Shown here piece after piece: positions 7,919 to 15,663 of a stretch of DNA of 64,000 bases. The translations under genes were made by a program, and so were the position numbers. This stretch comes from Amycolatopsis rifamycinica. GTDB taxonomy: Bacteria > Actinomycetota > Actinomycetes > Mycobacteriales > Pseudonocardiaceae. The DNA lies in NCBI RefSeq assembly GCF_000695625.1, contig NZ_JMQI01000051.1, forward strand, positions 114,599-178,598, written 5' to 3'. The notes under the pieces are model-generated. The model did no database searches and was not told the DNA's origin. It saw nothing but the letters and a program-made list of their open reading frames with translations. The first letter of the stretch is position 1. Each line of letters begins with the position of its first letter.

Positions 7919-8980
7919 TCAGGCCGGCCGGGCCGAGCCGGTGGCCAGCTCCGCGCGGGCGGTGCGGAGCAGGCCGGTGGCCCGCGGGAAGTCCCGCAGT
8001 TCCGCCTCGAGCAGCTCGAGCGCGGGCACCAGCGCCGTCGCTGGGACGCCGCGCGCGGTCAGGATCCCCGCGGTCCAGCTCAGGAAATCGGTGAACAGGG
8101 TGGCGTCGTCGACGTAGAGCGCGGTCGCCAGGAACTCGACGATGTGGGCGAGGTCCTCGGCCGTGTACTGGCGCTGCTGCTCGGTGTAGGCCCGCATGGC
8201 CGGGATCCGCTCTGCCAGGCCGGCCAGCACCGTCTTCACGAGCCGGCCCGAGCTGCGCGTGACCAGGGTGTACTCCTGGTCGGCCAGGTGCGGCAGGGCG
8301 TCTTGCGGCTGCTGGGCGGCGTGCGGCCGGGGGAGCGGGTCGGCCAGCCGGTCGGCGGCCGCGCGGGCGTCCGGGGCCCACGCTTCGGCACCCAGCAGCC
8401 GCGCGTACCGGCCGTCGGGCCCGAAGGCGGCTCCGCCCGCGATGACCGGGGTCGCCGCCGCCTGGCACGCCGTGATCGTCGCGTGCGCCGCCGGCAGGCG
8501 GGTCGCGAGCGAGCCGGACAGCGCCACCGCGTCGGGGCCGGTCCGGTGCAGGTGGGTCACCAGGTGCGGGGCCGGCACCTGCGCGCCGAGGTAGTCGACG
8601 GCGAACCCGCGCAGCCGCAGCACTTCGGCCAGCAGCCGGGCCGGCATCGCGTGCCACTCCCCGTCGACGCAGGCGACGGTGATCCGGCCGAGGTGCGGTT
8701 CCGGCCGCTCCAGCAGGTGGCCGAAGCCGGCGATGACGCGGTCGTTGATCGCGGTCGCCGCGTGCTCCTGGGCGACGGTGAGGCGGTTCGCCGCCCACTC
8801 GCGGCCCACCCGCCGCTGCACCGCGGCGATCACGTCGAGCAGCACGCTCTCCGGGTCGATCCCCTCCCCGAGGGCCCGGACCACGAGGTCGGCCGCCGCG
8901 TACTCGTCGCCGGCCGTGACGGCTTTCCAGAGCCGTTCGGCGTGCTCGGCCACCGCGGTGCCCCGGGCGGCGGTGCTCAT
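7919..8980 (-). CDS. Cobalamin-binding-domain sensor with CarH-type Wx9EH motif
   Basis: 353 residues; its ATG at 8980 overlaps the phosphatase stop (ATGA). Residues about 10-85 form a B12-binding cap helix bundle containing W62, nine residues, then E72-H73. This is the Wx9EH signature that in CarH/LitR photoreceptors packs on the adenosyl group. Residues about 95-215 are the Rossmann B12 domain, with DGEWH (H110 as possible lower axial ligand) in place of the usual DxHxxG and a later SGSLAT. No DNA-binding domain is present. The last 120 residues are helical, possibly a globin-like or RsbR-type sensor fold; I could not identify them. Last gene of an operon with a PP2C phosphatase and an anti-sigma ATPase, so it probably feeds a light or B12 signal into partner switching. 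Confidence 0.75.
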   Translation of the reverse strand: MSTAARGTAVAEHAERLWKAVTAGDEYAAADLVVRALGEGIDPESVLLDVIAAVQRRVGREWAANRLTVAQEHAATAINDRVIAGFGHLLERPEPHLGRITVACVDGEWHAMPARLLAEVLRLRGFAVDYLGAQVPAPHLVTHLHRTGPDAVALSGSLATRLPAAHATITACQAAATPVIAGGAAFGPDGRYARLLGAEAWAPDARAAADRLADPLPRPHAAQQPQDALPHLADQEYTLVTRSSGRLVKTVLAGLAERIPAMRAYTEQQRQYTAEDLAHIVEFLATALYVDDATLFTDFLSWTAGILTARGVPATALVPALELLEAELRDFPRATGLLRTARAELATGSARPA

Positions 8981-10605
8981 GCGGTGTACCGCCCGCGCCC
9001 GTGGCCGCCGACCGCGGCCAGGTGGTGCCCGCGCGGCGCGGTGATCGCCAGCACGGCCATGTCGTCGTGGGTGCCACGCCCGATCCACTGCGAAGCCAGC
9101 ATCTGCACGCGCTCGACGACGGCGTCGGCCGGCATGTTCGCGCACTCGGCCAACGCCTGCTGGAGCCGCTCTTCCCCGAACATCGCGTCCCGGAGCGGGC
9201 CGCCCCTCGCCTCGACGATCCCGTCGGTGTAGAGCAGGCAGGTCTCGCCGGGGTGCAGCGTGACCTCCGCGCTGCGCGACTCGATCTCGGGCAGCACACC
9301 GATCAGGCTGCCCCGGCTGTCGGCCTCCTCGACCCGGCCGTCGGCCCGCACGATCAGCGGCGGCGGGTGCCCCGCGCAGGTCAGGCGCAACCGGACGGTG
9401 GCCCCCTCGCGCCGCGCGGAGGCCAGCACGAGGGTGACGTACCGGGCGTCGGCGTTGCCGCCGAGCGTGCGGTTGAGCAGCTCGAGGAGCCGGTGGTGGT
9501 CGGCGGCCACCGGCAGCAGCGCCCGCAGCGTGGTGCGGATCTTGCCGGTGAGCACGGCCGCGTCGAGGCCCTTGCCGCAGACGTCGCCGAGCACGGCCAG
9601 TGCCTCGTCGCGCTCGCCGGTGACCGCGGGGTGGACGTCGTAGAAGTCGCCGCCGATCCGTTCGCCGTCGCGGGCCGGGCGGTAGCGGCCGGCGAACTCG
9701 ACCCCGCCGAGCTGTTCGAGGGGTGGCGGGAGCAGTTCGCGCATGAGCGTGTCGGTGATCGACGCCTGCAGCGCGAACACCCGCGCCGCCGACATGGCCG
9801 CGCCCGCCCGCGCCGCGAACAGCCCGGCGAACAGCTCTTCTTGGCCGGTGAAGGAGGCCCGGTCGCCGCGGCGCAGCAGGACCAGGGCACCGGCGGGGAC
9901 GCCGTGGCCGGGCAGTGGCGTCACGACGATGGAGCCGACCGGGCCGAAGCCGGCCGGCAGCACCCAAGGCGGCGCCGCGTCGGGGGCGATCCAGCGCGAC
10001 GGCACCGGCGGGAAGCCCTGCAGCGCTTCGCCGAGCCCGGGCAGTTCGTCCGGGTCGGCGGCCAGCTGGGCGCGGGACGGCTCGCCGCCGCGCACGCAGG
10101 AGACGGCCGGGAAGCTCGTGCCCGTGGCCGGGGCCACCACGAGCGCGGCGTCGGCGAGGTGCTGCGCGGCGAGCCGGGCGGCGACCTCCATGCAGAGGTC
10201 CAGGTTGAGCGAGCCCAGCAGCGCCGCGGAAGCGTCGCTGAGGAACGTCGTCCGCTCCCGTTCGCGCGCCAGCGCTTCGCGGGCCGAGCGGGCGTCGGTT
10301 TCGTCGACGAGCCACCAGGTGACCGCCTCGCCGTGCGGGACCGGGTGCGCGGCGAAGGCGCGCTCGCCGGCCTCGCCGCGGACGACCTCGGCCGGCTCGC
10401 CGTCGTGGGCGGCGGCCAGCCAGGCCGCGACCGCGCCGGCGGCCGGGCGGCCGGCCTCGGCGGCGGGGAACAGCAGGTGGGCGGCGTCGTTGAGCGCGCG
10501 GACGACCCCGGACCGGTCGATGACCACGGCGGGCACCGGCGCGGCGGCCCAGCCCCCGGTGCCGTCGAGCGCGACGGCGGGCGCGGCGGGCGCCGGATCA
10601 GCCAC
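8977..10605 (-). CDS. PAS-GAF-PP2C (SpoIIE-type) serine phosphatase
   Basis: 542 residues from GTG 10605, which overlaps the end of the ATPase gene. Longer starts would lie deep inside that gene. Domains in order: a PAS-like domain (about 10-130, PAVVIDRSGVVRALNDAA), a GAF domain (about 150-300) and a PP2C/SpoIIE phosphatase (about 310-540). The phosphatase has GGDFYDV, GDVCGKG and a final GTHDDMAVL supplying the metal-binding Asp residues. Such enzymes dephosphorylate anti-sigma-factor antagonists. The neighbouring anti-sigma kinase and B12 protein suggest one partner-switching module, although no separate STAS antagonist gene is next to it. Confidence 0.88.
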   Translation of the reverse strand: MADPAPAAPAVALDGTGGWAAAPVPAVVIDRSGVVRALNDAAHLLFPAAEAGRPAAGAVAAWLAAAHDGEPAEVVRGEAGERAFAAHPVPHGEAVTWWLVDETDARSAREALARERERTTFLSDASAALLGSLNLDLCMEVAARLAAQHLADAALVVAPATGTSFPAVSCVRGGEPSRAQLAADPDELPGLGEALQGFPPVPSRWIAPDAAPPWVLPAGFGPVGSIVVTPLPGHGVPAGALVLLRRGDRASFTGQEELFAGLFAARAGAAMSAARVFALQASITDTLMRELLPPPLEQLGGVEFAGRYRPARDGERIGGDFYDVHPAVTGERDEALAVLGDVCGKGLDAAVLTGKIRTTLRALLPVAADHHRLLELLNRTLGGNADARYVTLVLASARREGATVRLRLTCAGHPPPLIVRADGRVEEADSRGSLIGVLPEIESRSAEVTLHPGETCLLYTDGIVEARGGPLRDAMFGEERLQQALAECANMPADAVVERVQMLASQWIGRGTHDDMAVLAITAPRGHHLAAVGGHGRGRYTA

Positions 10606-10996
10606 GGGCACCGGCCGGATCCGGGTCGGTGACCAGCTCGGCCCACAGGGTCTTGCCGCTGGGGCGGCGCAGCTGGCCCCAGGCCGCCGCGCAGCGTTCC
10701 ACCAGCAGGAGCCCGCGCCCGCCCTGGTCGGAGGGCGCGCGGCGGCGAGCGGGCTCGCCCCCGGCGTCGTCGACCTCGATCCGCAGCTTGGCGGCACCGG
10801 GCAGCAGGCGGACGTGGTAGGGCGCGCGGCCGTGGCGCAGCGCGTTCGACGTCAGCTCGTCCACCACCGTGATCGCCGTGCCGACGAAGGCCGCCGGGAA
10901 GCCGCACAGAACCGTCCGGACCCAGTGGCGGACCCGCGCCAGTTCGGAGAGCTCCGGGGAGATGCCGAGTTCGTGCCGGACAGATCGGAGTTTCAC
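10598..10996 (-). CDS. RsbW-type anti-sigma factor / serine kinase (HATPase_c)
   Basis: 132 residues from GTG 10996, chosen because GGAGG sits seven bases upstream; an 81-codon longer frame has no supporting ribosome site. It shows the GHKL ATPase boxes: VVDELTSNALRHG (N box), EVDDAGGEP (G1) and GGRGLLLVERCAAAWG (G2). By family it binds a sigma factor and phosphorylates its antagonist. First gene of the operon with the phosphatase and B12 protein. Between its start and the VanZ-RDD stop (10997-11275) there is a 279-base gap that should hold the operon promoter; I see no distinct operator in it. Confidence 0.85.
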   Translation of the reverse strand: MKLRSVRHELGISPELSELARVRHWVRTVLCGFPAAFVGTAITVVDELTSNALRHGRAPYHVRLLPGAAKLRIEVDDAGGEPARRRAPSDQGGRGLLLVERCAAAWGQLRRPSGKTLWAELVTDPDPAGARG

Positions 10997-11275
10997 GTCC
11001 GCCTCCTTCGCCGTGCCGGCCTCCGCGGAGAGGCCCTCCCCTTGTTCATGCCCGGAACCGGGCTCGCCGACACGGGGATCCGGGGACGTCACGCCGCACC
11101 CCGGGAAATTCCGGCCGCATCGGCCGGCAGGCTCCCACCGGCGAACCGCTGCCGGGGCCGCGCTGAGTCGGGGGTCATCGGAGCTCCAGGAAGGGGACGG
11201 GCGGACACAGGCTGGCGGCTCAACCCGTTCCGCACGCAATCTACCAGCGCCGCCGACCCCGGGCAGCGTGGTGCC

Positions 11276-12442
11276 TCACTGTCCTTTGAGGACTTTCTCC
11301 GGCGGTGCGGGCACCGGCACCGGTTCCGCGGCCGCCGCCGGCACGACGGCGACGTTGACGGTGCGGGTCAGCCGCTCGTAGGGCGCCCGGTGCTCGTTGT
11401 CGAGCAGCACCGCCAGCGGCGTCCAGACGCCCACGACGAACACCGACGCGGCCAGCGCGACCGGCAGGAGCAGCTGCTCCGGGTGGCCGGCCAGGTCCCA
11501 GCGGTCCAGGTCCAGCAGCAGCCAGGTCAGCCACAACGGCGAAAGCAGGACGCCGTTGCGGACCAGCAGCGCGACCGGTCCGGCCCGCCGCCCGCCGCGG
11601 CGGGCCACCCGCAGCAGCATCGCCCGCTTGCCGGGCGTCGACCCGGTCACCGCGGGCAGCACCACGAACCACACCAGGGCGAGGATGACGACCGGGGTGT
11701 CGCGGTGGCGCAGGTCCTCGCCGAACAGGGTCAGCAGGCCGAAGAGGAACCCGAGCAGCGCGGCGAACCCGAGCAGGTCGGTGGCCAGTGCGAACAGCCG
11801 CCGGGTGAAGGTGACCTTGGCGGCGTAGCGGCGCCGGTCGTGCTCGGGTTCCGGCGAGGGGAGCAGCCGCCCGAGCGGGCCGGCCAGCAGCCAGCCCGCG
11901 ACCACGCCCGCGGTGTTGAGCAGCAGGTCGTCGACGCTGAACAGCCGGTACGGGCACGGGTAGACGAACCAGAGGCCGGTCAGCTGCGTCAGCTCGAAGA
12001 ACAGCGACACGCCGAAGCCGATCAGCGTGGCGGGGAGCAGCCGCATCCGGCGGGCGTACCGGACGTAGAAGCCCAGCGGGGCCAGCATCACGACGTTGAG
12101 CGCGGTGGTCCAGACCGCCGGGTTGTGCAGCAGCGCACCGGGGCTCCAGTGGCCGCGGGCCCGCTGCGAAACCACTTCGACGAAGTAGAACGGCCGTAGC
12201 TGCGGCGAGCTCGCGTAGGTGTGGCCCGTGCAGTAGCCGGGGTCGGCGGGCAGCGGCAGGACCGTCTGCATCGCGATCGCCAGCAGGTAGAACAGGAACG
12301 CGTAGAAGACGAACGTCGGCCAGCCGCCGGCCCGCCCGCGGCGGCGGTAGCTGACGAAGGCGGCCGGCAGCATCACGGCCAGCGCGACGAAGGGGAACAG
12401 GAGCAGGGCGGTCCGGACGGGGACGAGGTAGGTGGCGACCAC
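11276..12442 (-). CDS. VanZ-RDD fusion membrane protein
   Basis: 388 residues. The N-terminal half has about five membrane spans with ALNVVMLAPLGFYVRY, SLFFELTQLTGLWF and the motif SVDDLLLNTAGVVAGW, which define VanZ-like proteins (teicoplanin-resistance protein family of unclear biochemistry). The C-terminal half is an RDD domain: ALATDLLGFAALLG, then GSTPGKRAMLLRVARRGG, then a last span. VanZ-RDD fusions are common in actinomycetes and may act in envelope stress or lipoglycopeptide tolerance, but this is inference. The hairpin at 12447-12510 lies just upstream. Confidence 0.82.
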   Translation of the reverse strand: MVATYLVPVRTALLLFPFVALAVMLPAAFVSYRRRGRAGGWPTFVFYAFLFYLLAIAMQTVLPLPADPGYCTGHTYASSPQLRPFYFVEVVSQRARGHWSPGALLHNPAVWTTALNVVMLAPLGFYVRYARRMRLLPATLIGFGVSLFFELTQLTGLWFVYPCPYRLFSVDDLLLNTAGVVAGWLLAGPLGRLLPSPEPEHDRRRYAAKVTFTRRLFALATDLLGFAALLGFLFGLLTLFGEDLRHRDTPVVILALVWFVVLPAVTGSTPGKRAMLLRVARRGGRRAGPVALLVRNGVLLSPLWLTWLLLDLDRWDLAGHPEQLLLPVALAASVFVVGVWTPLAVLLDNEHRAPYERLTRTVNVAVVPAAAAEPVPVPAPPEKVLKGQ

Positions 12443-12446
12443 GGAG

Positions 12447-12510
12447 CCGGTGATACCCAGCCGCGGGGGCGGTGAAGCGCGCTTCCCCCGGACGGCTGGG
12501 CGATCACCGG
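12447..12510. terminator. Large stacked hairpin between the antitoxin-like and VanZ-RDD genes
   Basis: CCGGTGAT pairs with ATCACCGG, then CCCAGCCG with CGGCTGGG, CGGGGG with CCCCCG, and GAAG with CTTC around a CGCG loop, with small bulges between. It lies directly after the minus-strand gene ending at 12518 and four bases before the VanZ start at 12442. It may terminate the upstream message or shield the VanZ translation start. Confidence 0.6.
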
Positions 12511-12517
12511 CCCGGGC

Positions 12518-12712
12518 TCACTGCGGGGGCGGCTCCTGCTGCCCGCCGCCCTGCTTGTGCAGGAAGTCCTTCACCTTGTCCGTGCCCTGGTCGATCTTGT
12601 CGGAGTGCTGGCCGAAGCGCTGCTTGGCGGCCTCGGCGGCCTTGTCGACACCCTGGTCGGCTTGGTCCGGGTGCTTGCCGAGTGCTTCCTTCGCCTTGTC
12701 GAACAGGTTCAT
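12518..12712 (-). CDS. Small antitoxin-like protein (MT0933/Rv0909 antitoxin family)
   Basis: 64 residues from ATG 12712. The sequence is charged and helical: MNLFDKAKEALGKHPDQADQ, a repeat of the shape DQGVDKAAEAAKQRFG / DQGTDKVKDFLHK, and a Pro/Gln tail. It resembles PF14013 proteins, annotated as antitoxins from one Mycobacterium tuberculosis pair, which are mostly found without a toxin. No toxin gene adjoins it here, so antitoxin activity is doubtful and a stress-response role like CsbD proteins is equally possible. Confidence 0.65.
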   Translation of the reverse strand: MNLFDKAKEALGKHPDQADQGVDKAAEAAKQRFGQHSDKIDQGTDKVKDFLHKQGGGQQEPPPQ

Positions 12713-13073
12713 CGTGGGCCTCCGTTCGGAGTGGGTCTTCGGGCTTTCCGAGCAGAACACCGGCGGCGCGGGCTCGCAACGCTCGTTCCCCTGTCTCGGG
12801 GTTTTCGGGTGTTTCCGCGGGTGAACGGGGGTGCGCGGGGGTTTGGGCCGGCCGCGCGCGGGTACCGGCGATTCCTTTTCGGGGTACGGCCGGTCGGTAC
12901 GGCCATGAGCACTGTTCCCGGAAAAACCGGGTGGTCGCCGTGGCCGCTCGAGGCGCTCGGCGCCGAGGTCCTCGGCGAGCCCGCGCGTTTCGACGACGTC
13001 TCCCTGCCCTCCTTCTGCGGCCTCGACCTCCCGCAGGCCACGGAGCCGGCCGCGCACTCGAAAGGAACCCCCG
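12713..13073. other. Gene-free divergent promoter region
   Basis: 361 bases between the divergent antitoxin-like and PNPOx genes. It must hold both promoters. An open frame from ATG 12905 exists but runs on out of phase through the next genes and has no family features, so I do not call it. AAAGGAA just before 13074 is the ribosome site of the PNPOx gene. Confidence 0.5.
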
Positions 13074-13469
13074 ATGACCCTGTCCCTGACCGAATCCGCC
13101 CGCGAGATCCTCGACGGCCCGCACACGGCCGTGCTCGCCACCGCGAACGCCGACGGCCGCCCGCAGTCGTCGGTCATCTTCGTCAAACGCGACGGCGACA
13201 GCGTCGTGTTCAGCACCGTCGAGGGCAGGCTGAAGACCCGCAACATGCGGCGCGACCCGCGCGTCAGCCTGCTGGTGTCGAGCGATCCCGGCCGGTACGT
13301 CGAAATCCGGGGGCGCGTCGAGATCACGCCGGACCCGGAAAAGGTGCTGCTGCACGAAATGTACGCGCGGTACATGGGCGGGGCGACGCCGCCGCCGGAA
13401 CCGGAGGCCGAGCGGCTGATCGTCCGGATCGTCCCGGAAAAGGAGTACCGCCGGCCCCCGGCAGCGTGA
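13074..13469 (+). CDS. PNPOx-fold (F420-dependent-type) flavin reductase family protein
   Basis: 131 residues from ATG 13074 with an AAAGGAA ribosome site. The split-barrel fold is visible in HTAVLATANADGRPQSSVIF, VVFSTVEGRLKTRNMRRDPRVSLLV, GRYVEIRGRVEI and a C-terminal RLIVRIVPEKEYRR. This pattern matches the F420-dependent PNPOx-like (Rv1155/DUF2470-neighbour) group rather than true pyridoxine phosphate oxidase. Substrate unknown; a role in reducing or binding F420 or FMN is the family expectation. A strong terminator follows directly. Confidence 0.83.
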   Translation: MTLSLTESAREILDGPHTAVLATANADGRPQSSVIFVKRDGDSVVFSTVEGRLKTRNMRRDPRVSLLVSSDPGRYVEIRGRVEITPDPEKVLLHEMYARYMGGATPPPEPEAERLIVRIVPEKEYRRPPAA

Positions 13470-13475
13470 GGAACG

Positions 13476-13502
13476 CGGCGGCGCGTGAACCACGCGCCGC
13501 CG
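13476..13502 (+). terminator. Terminator hairpin after the PNPOx gene
   Basis: CGGCGGCGCGTG (13476-13487) pairs perfectly over 12 bases with CACGCGCCGCCG (13491-13502) around AAC. It starts seven bases after the TGA at 13467. No T-run follows, as is usual in high-GC actinomycetes. Confidence 0.7.
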
Positions 13503-13583
13503 TGGCCCGTATACCCGGTGACGACCGCCGCCCGGCCGCACGGGACGGCGGTCACCCCCGTGCACCACGACGTGAGGCTCGCC

Positions 13584-15299
13584 ATGGTCGGAAACATCGG
13601 TCTGCCGCTGGGGCGGCGCGTCCGCCGCCCCACCCCGGTCCCGGGGGCGGCCCTGCCCGACTTCGGGCTGCCCCGGCCCGGACGGCGGCGTCACGTCGTC
13701 GCGAGCCGGGTCCTCACCGGGCTGGCCGCGCTGCTCGTGCTGTTCGGGCTCCTCGCCCCGGACGACCTCAGCTCGTTCTCCGCCGCGGCGCTCGTGCGCG
13801 TGCCGGTCGAGGGGCTCGTCATCGCGGCGGTCCTGCTGGTCCTGCCGCCGCGGGCGCGCCGCGTCGCCGCCGTGGCCGCCGGGCTGGGGCTCGGGCTGCT
13901 CACCCTGCTGAAGGCCCTGGACACCGGCTTCTACGCGACGCTGGAGAAGCCGTTCGACCCGATCTACGACTGGAGCTTCTTCGGCGCCGGCGTCGAGTTC
14001 CTGGCCGGGCAGGTCGGGGAGGCGGCCACGGTCGCCGCACTGGTCGGCGCCGGGCTGCTCGCCGTCGCCGTCGTGGTGCTCATGGTCCTGGCGATGCTGC
14101 GGCTGAGCCGCGTCGCCGCCGGACGGCGGACCGGCGCGACGCGCGTCGTGGCCGTGCTCGCCGTGGTCTGGATCGTGGCCTCGGTGTTCGGCGTCGAGAT
14201 CGCGCCCGGGCAGCCGGTCGCCGCGCAGAGCGCCGCCGCGCTGGCCTACGGCGACCTGCGCCAGGTGGGCGCCGACCTGCGGGACCAGCGGCCGTTCGGG
14301 GAGGTGGCCGCCGCCGACGCGTTCCGGGCCACCCCGGGCGCGCAGCTGCTGAACGGGCTGCGCGGCAAGAACGTCGTGCTGACCTTCGTCGAGAGCTACG
14401 GGCGGATCGCGCTCGACGACCCGGCCATCGCCCCGAAGGTCGGCGCGACGCTCGACGCGGGTACGGCCGAGCTGCGCGCGGCGGGCATCGGCGCGAAGAG
14501 CGCGTTCCTGTCCTCCTCGACGTTCGGCGGCGGCAGCTGGCTGGCGCACTCGACCGTGCAGTCGGGGATGTGGATCGACAACCAGCAGCGGTACAACGAC
14601 CTGCTGGGCAGCGACCGGCTGACCCTCGGCGGGGCGTTCCAGCGGGCCGGCTGGCGGACGGTGTGGGACGTGCCCGCGCACACCAAGGACTGGCCGGAGG
14701 GGCAGAAGTTCTACCACCCGGACGCCTACTACGACGCCCGCTCCATCGGTTACCACGGGCCGGGGTTCGCCTACGCCACCATGCCCGACCAGTTCTCGCT
14801 TTCGATGCTGCAGCGCAAGGAACTCGCGACGGCGTCCCCGCAGCGGCCGGTGATGGCCGAGGTCGACCTCGTCTCCAGCCACGCGCCGTGGTCACCGCGG
14901 CCCTGGCTGGTCGGCTGGGACCAGGTCGGTGACGGCTCGGTCTTCGCCCCGCAGCCCGCGGCGGGCGAAGCACCGGAGTCGGTCTGGAAGGACCCGGCCA
15001 AGATCCGCGACGCCTACCGCGACGCGACCGACTACTCGCTGCAGACCGTGATTTCGTTCGCCAAGAACTACGGCGGCGACGACCTGGTGCTGGTGTTCCT
15101 CGGTGATCACCAGCCGCCGGTGGTCACCCCGCAGGGCGCGGTCCACGACGTGCCGATCACGATCGTGGCCAAGGACCCGAAGGTCCTCGACCGGATCGCC
15201 GGCTGGGGCTGGCAGGACGGCCTGCACCCGGCTGCCGGGGCGCCGGTCTGGAAGATGGACTCCTTCCGCGACCGCTTCCTCACCGCCTTCGCCCGCTGA
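13584..15299 (+). CDS. Membrane-anchored sulfatase/phosphoethanolamine-transferase-fold enzyme (LTA-synthase-like)
   Basis: 571 residues from ATG 13584; an in-frame GTG at 13572 and an ATG at 13485 are possible. The N-terminal 230 residues contain about four membrane spans (VLTGLAALLVLFGLLAP, VEGLVIAAVLLVLPP, AALVGAGLLAVAVVVLMVLAML, VVAVLAVVWIVASVFG). An extracytoplasmic alkaline-phosphatase-superfamily domain follows. It has VVLTFVESYGR (metal Glu), SSSTFGGGSWLAHST (nucleophile loop), VDLVSSHAPW and FLGDHQPP (metal Asp/His). Family members transfer or cleave phospho- or sulfo-head groups on envelope polymers. Substrate unknown; it looks monocistronic. Confidence 0.82.
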   Translation: MVGNIGLPLGRRVRRPTPVPGAALPDFGLPRPGRRRHVVASRVLTGLAALLVLFGLLAPDDLSSFSAAALVRVPVEGLVIAAVLLVLPPRARRVAAVAAGLGLGLLTLLKALDTGFYATLEKPFDPIYDWSFFGAGVEFLAGQVGEAATVAALVGAGLLAVAVVVLMVLAMLRLSRVAAGRRTGATRVVAVLAVVWIVASVFGVEIAPGQPVAAQSAAALAYGDLRQVGADLRDQRPFGEVAAADAFRATPGAQLLNGLRGKNVVLTFVESYGRIALDDPAIAPKVGATLDAGTAELRAAGIGAKSAFLSSSTFGGGSWLAHSTVQSGMWIDNQQRYNDLLGSDRLTLGGAFQRAGWRTVWDVPAHTKDWPEGQKFYHPDAYYDARSIGYHGPGFAYATMPDQFSLSMLQRKELATASPQRPVMAEVDLVSSHAPWSPRPWLVGWDQVGDGSVFAPQPAAGEAPESVWKDPAKIRDAYRDATDYSLQTVISFAKNYGGDDLVLVFLGDHQPPVVTPQGAVHDVPITIVAKDPKVLDRIAGWGWQDGLHPAAGAPVWKMDSFRDRFLTAFAR

Positions 15300-15663
15300 T
15301 CGTCCTGAGGGCGTCTTCGTCGCTGCTTTCCGCACTCGCGCACTGCTCCACGGCCCGGACGACCGGGCACGTCCGGTGCCCGGCAGACTCCCGTTCGGGG
15401 TCGCCGCCCGCGCCACCGTGTTCTACTGGTTCAGACCAACGCCGCGATGACGGGGTGACACGGCGCGGGCGGCCCGGCCGGGCGGTCCGCGCTTCAGTCG
15501 TGCGCCCGAATACCATTGCCTATCAACAGGATCCGGCCATCCATAATGGACTGACGTACGAGAGTTCCGGACAGAATACCGGACAAATCTGGACCCGGTG
15601 CGGGCCCGGCCCGCACACTCTGCGGACGGTGTGTTTCTTTCCCCCGGCCTTGGAGGAGTTCCC
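15300..15663. other. Gene-free leader region of the protease gene
   Basis: 364 bases between the sulfatase-fold gene and the protease. The second half is markedly richer in A/T. It has two copies of CCGGACA 13 bases apart (15567-15586) and a hairpin-forming repeat GTGCGGGC / GCCCGCAC at 15598-15616. This looks like the regulated promoter and 5' leader of the secreted protease. No coding frame is convincing. Confidence 0.5.
15598..15616 (+). promoter_or_regulatory. Inverted repeat in the protease leader
   Basis: GTGCGGGC, three bases, GCCCGCAC: eight perfect pairs, 48 bases before the protease ATG. It may be an operator or a leader hairpin; a terminator is less likely so close to the gene it precedes. 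Confidence 0.4.

Noticed and set aside
12518..12712. Toxin-antitoxin pair around the Rv0909-like gene
   Set aside because: No toxin gene lies next to it on either side.
12905..13073. Possible small gene at ATG 12905 before the PNPOx gene
   Set aside because: No ribosome site, no stop before the next gene, and no family resemblance.
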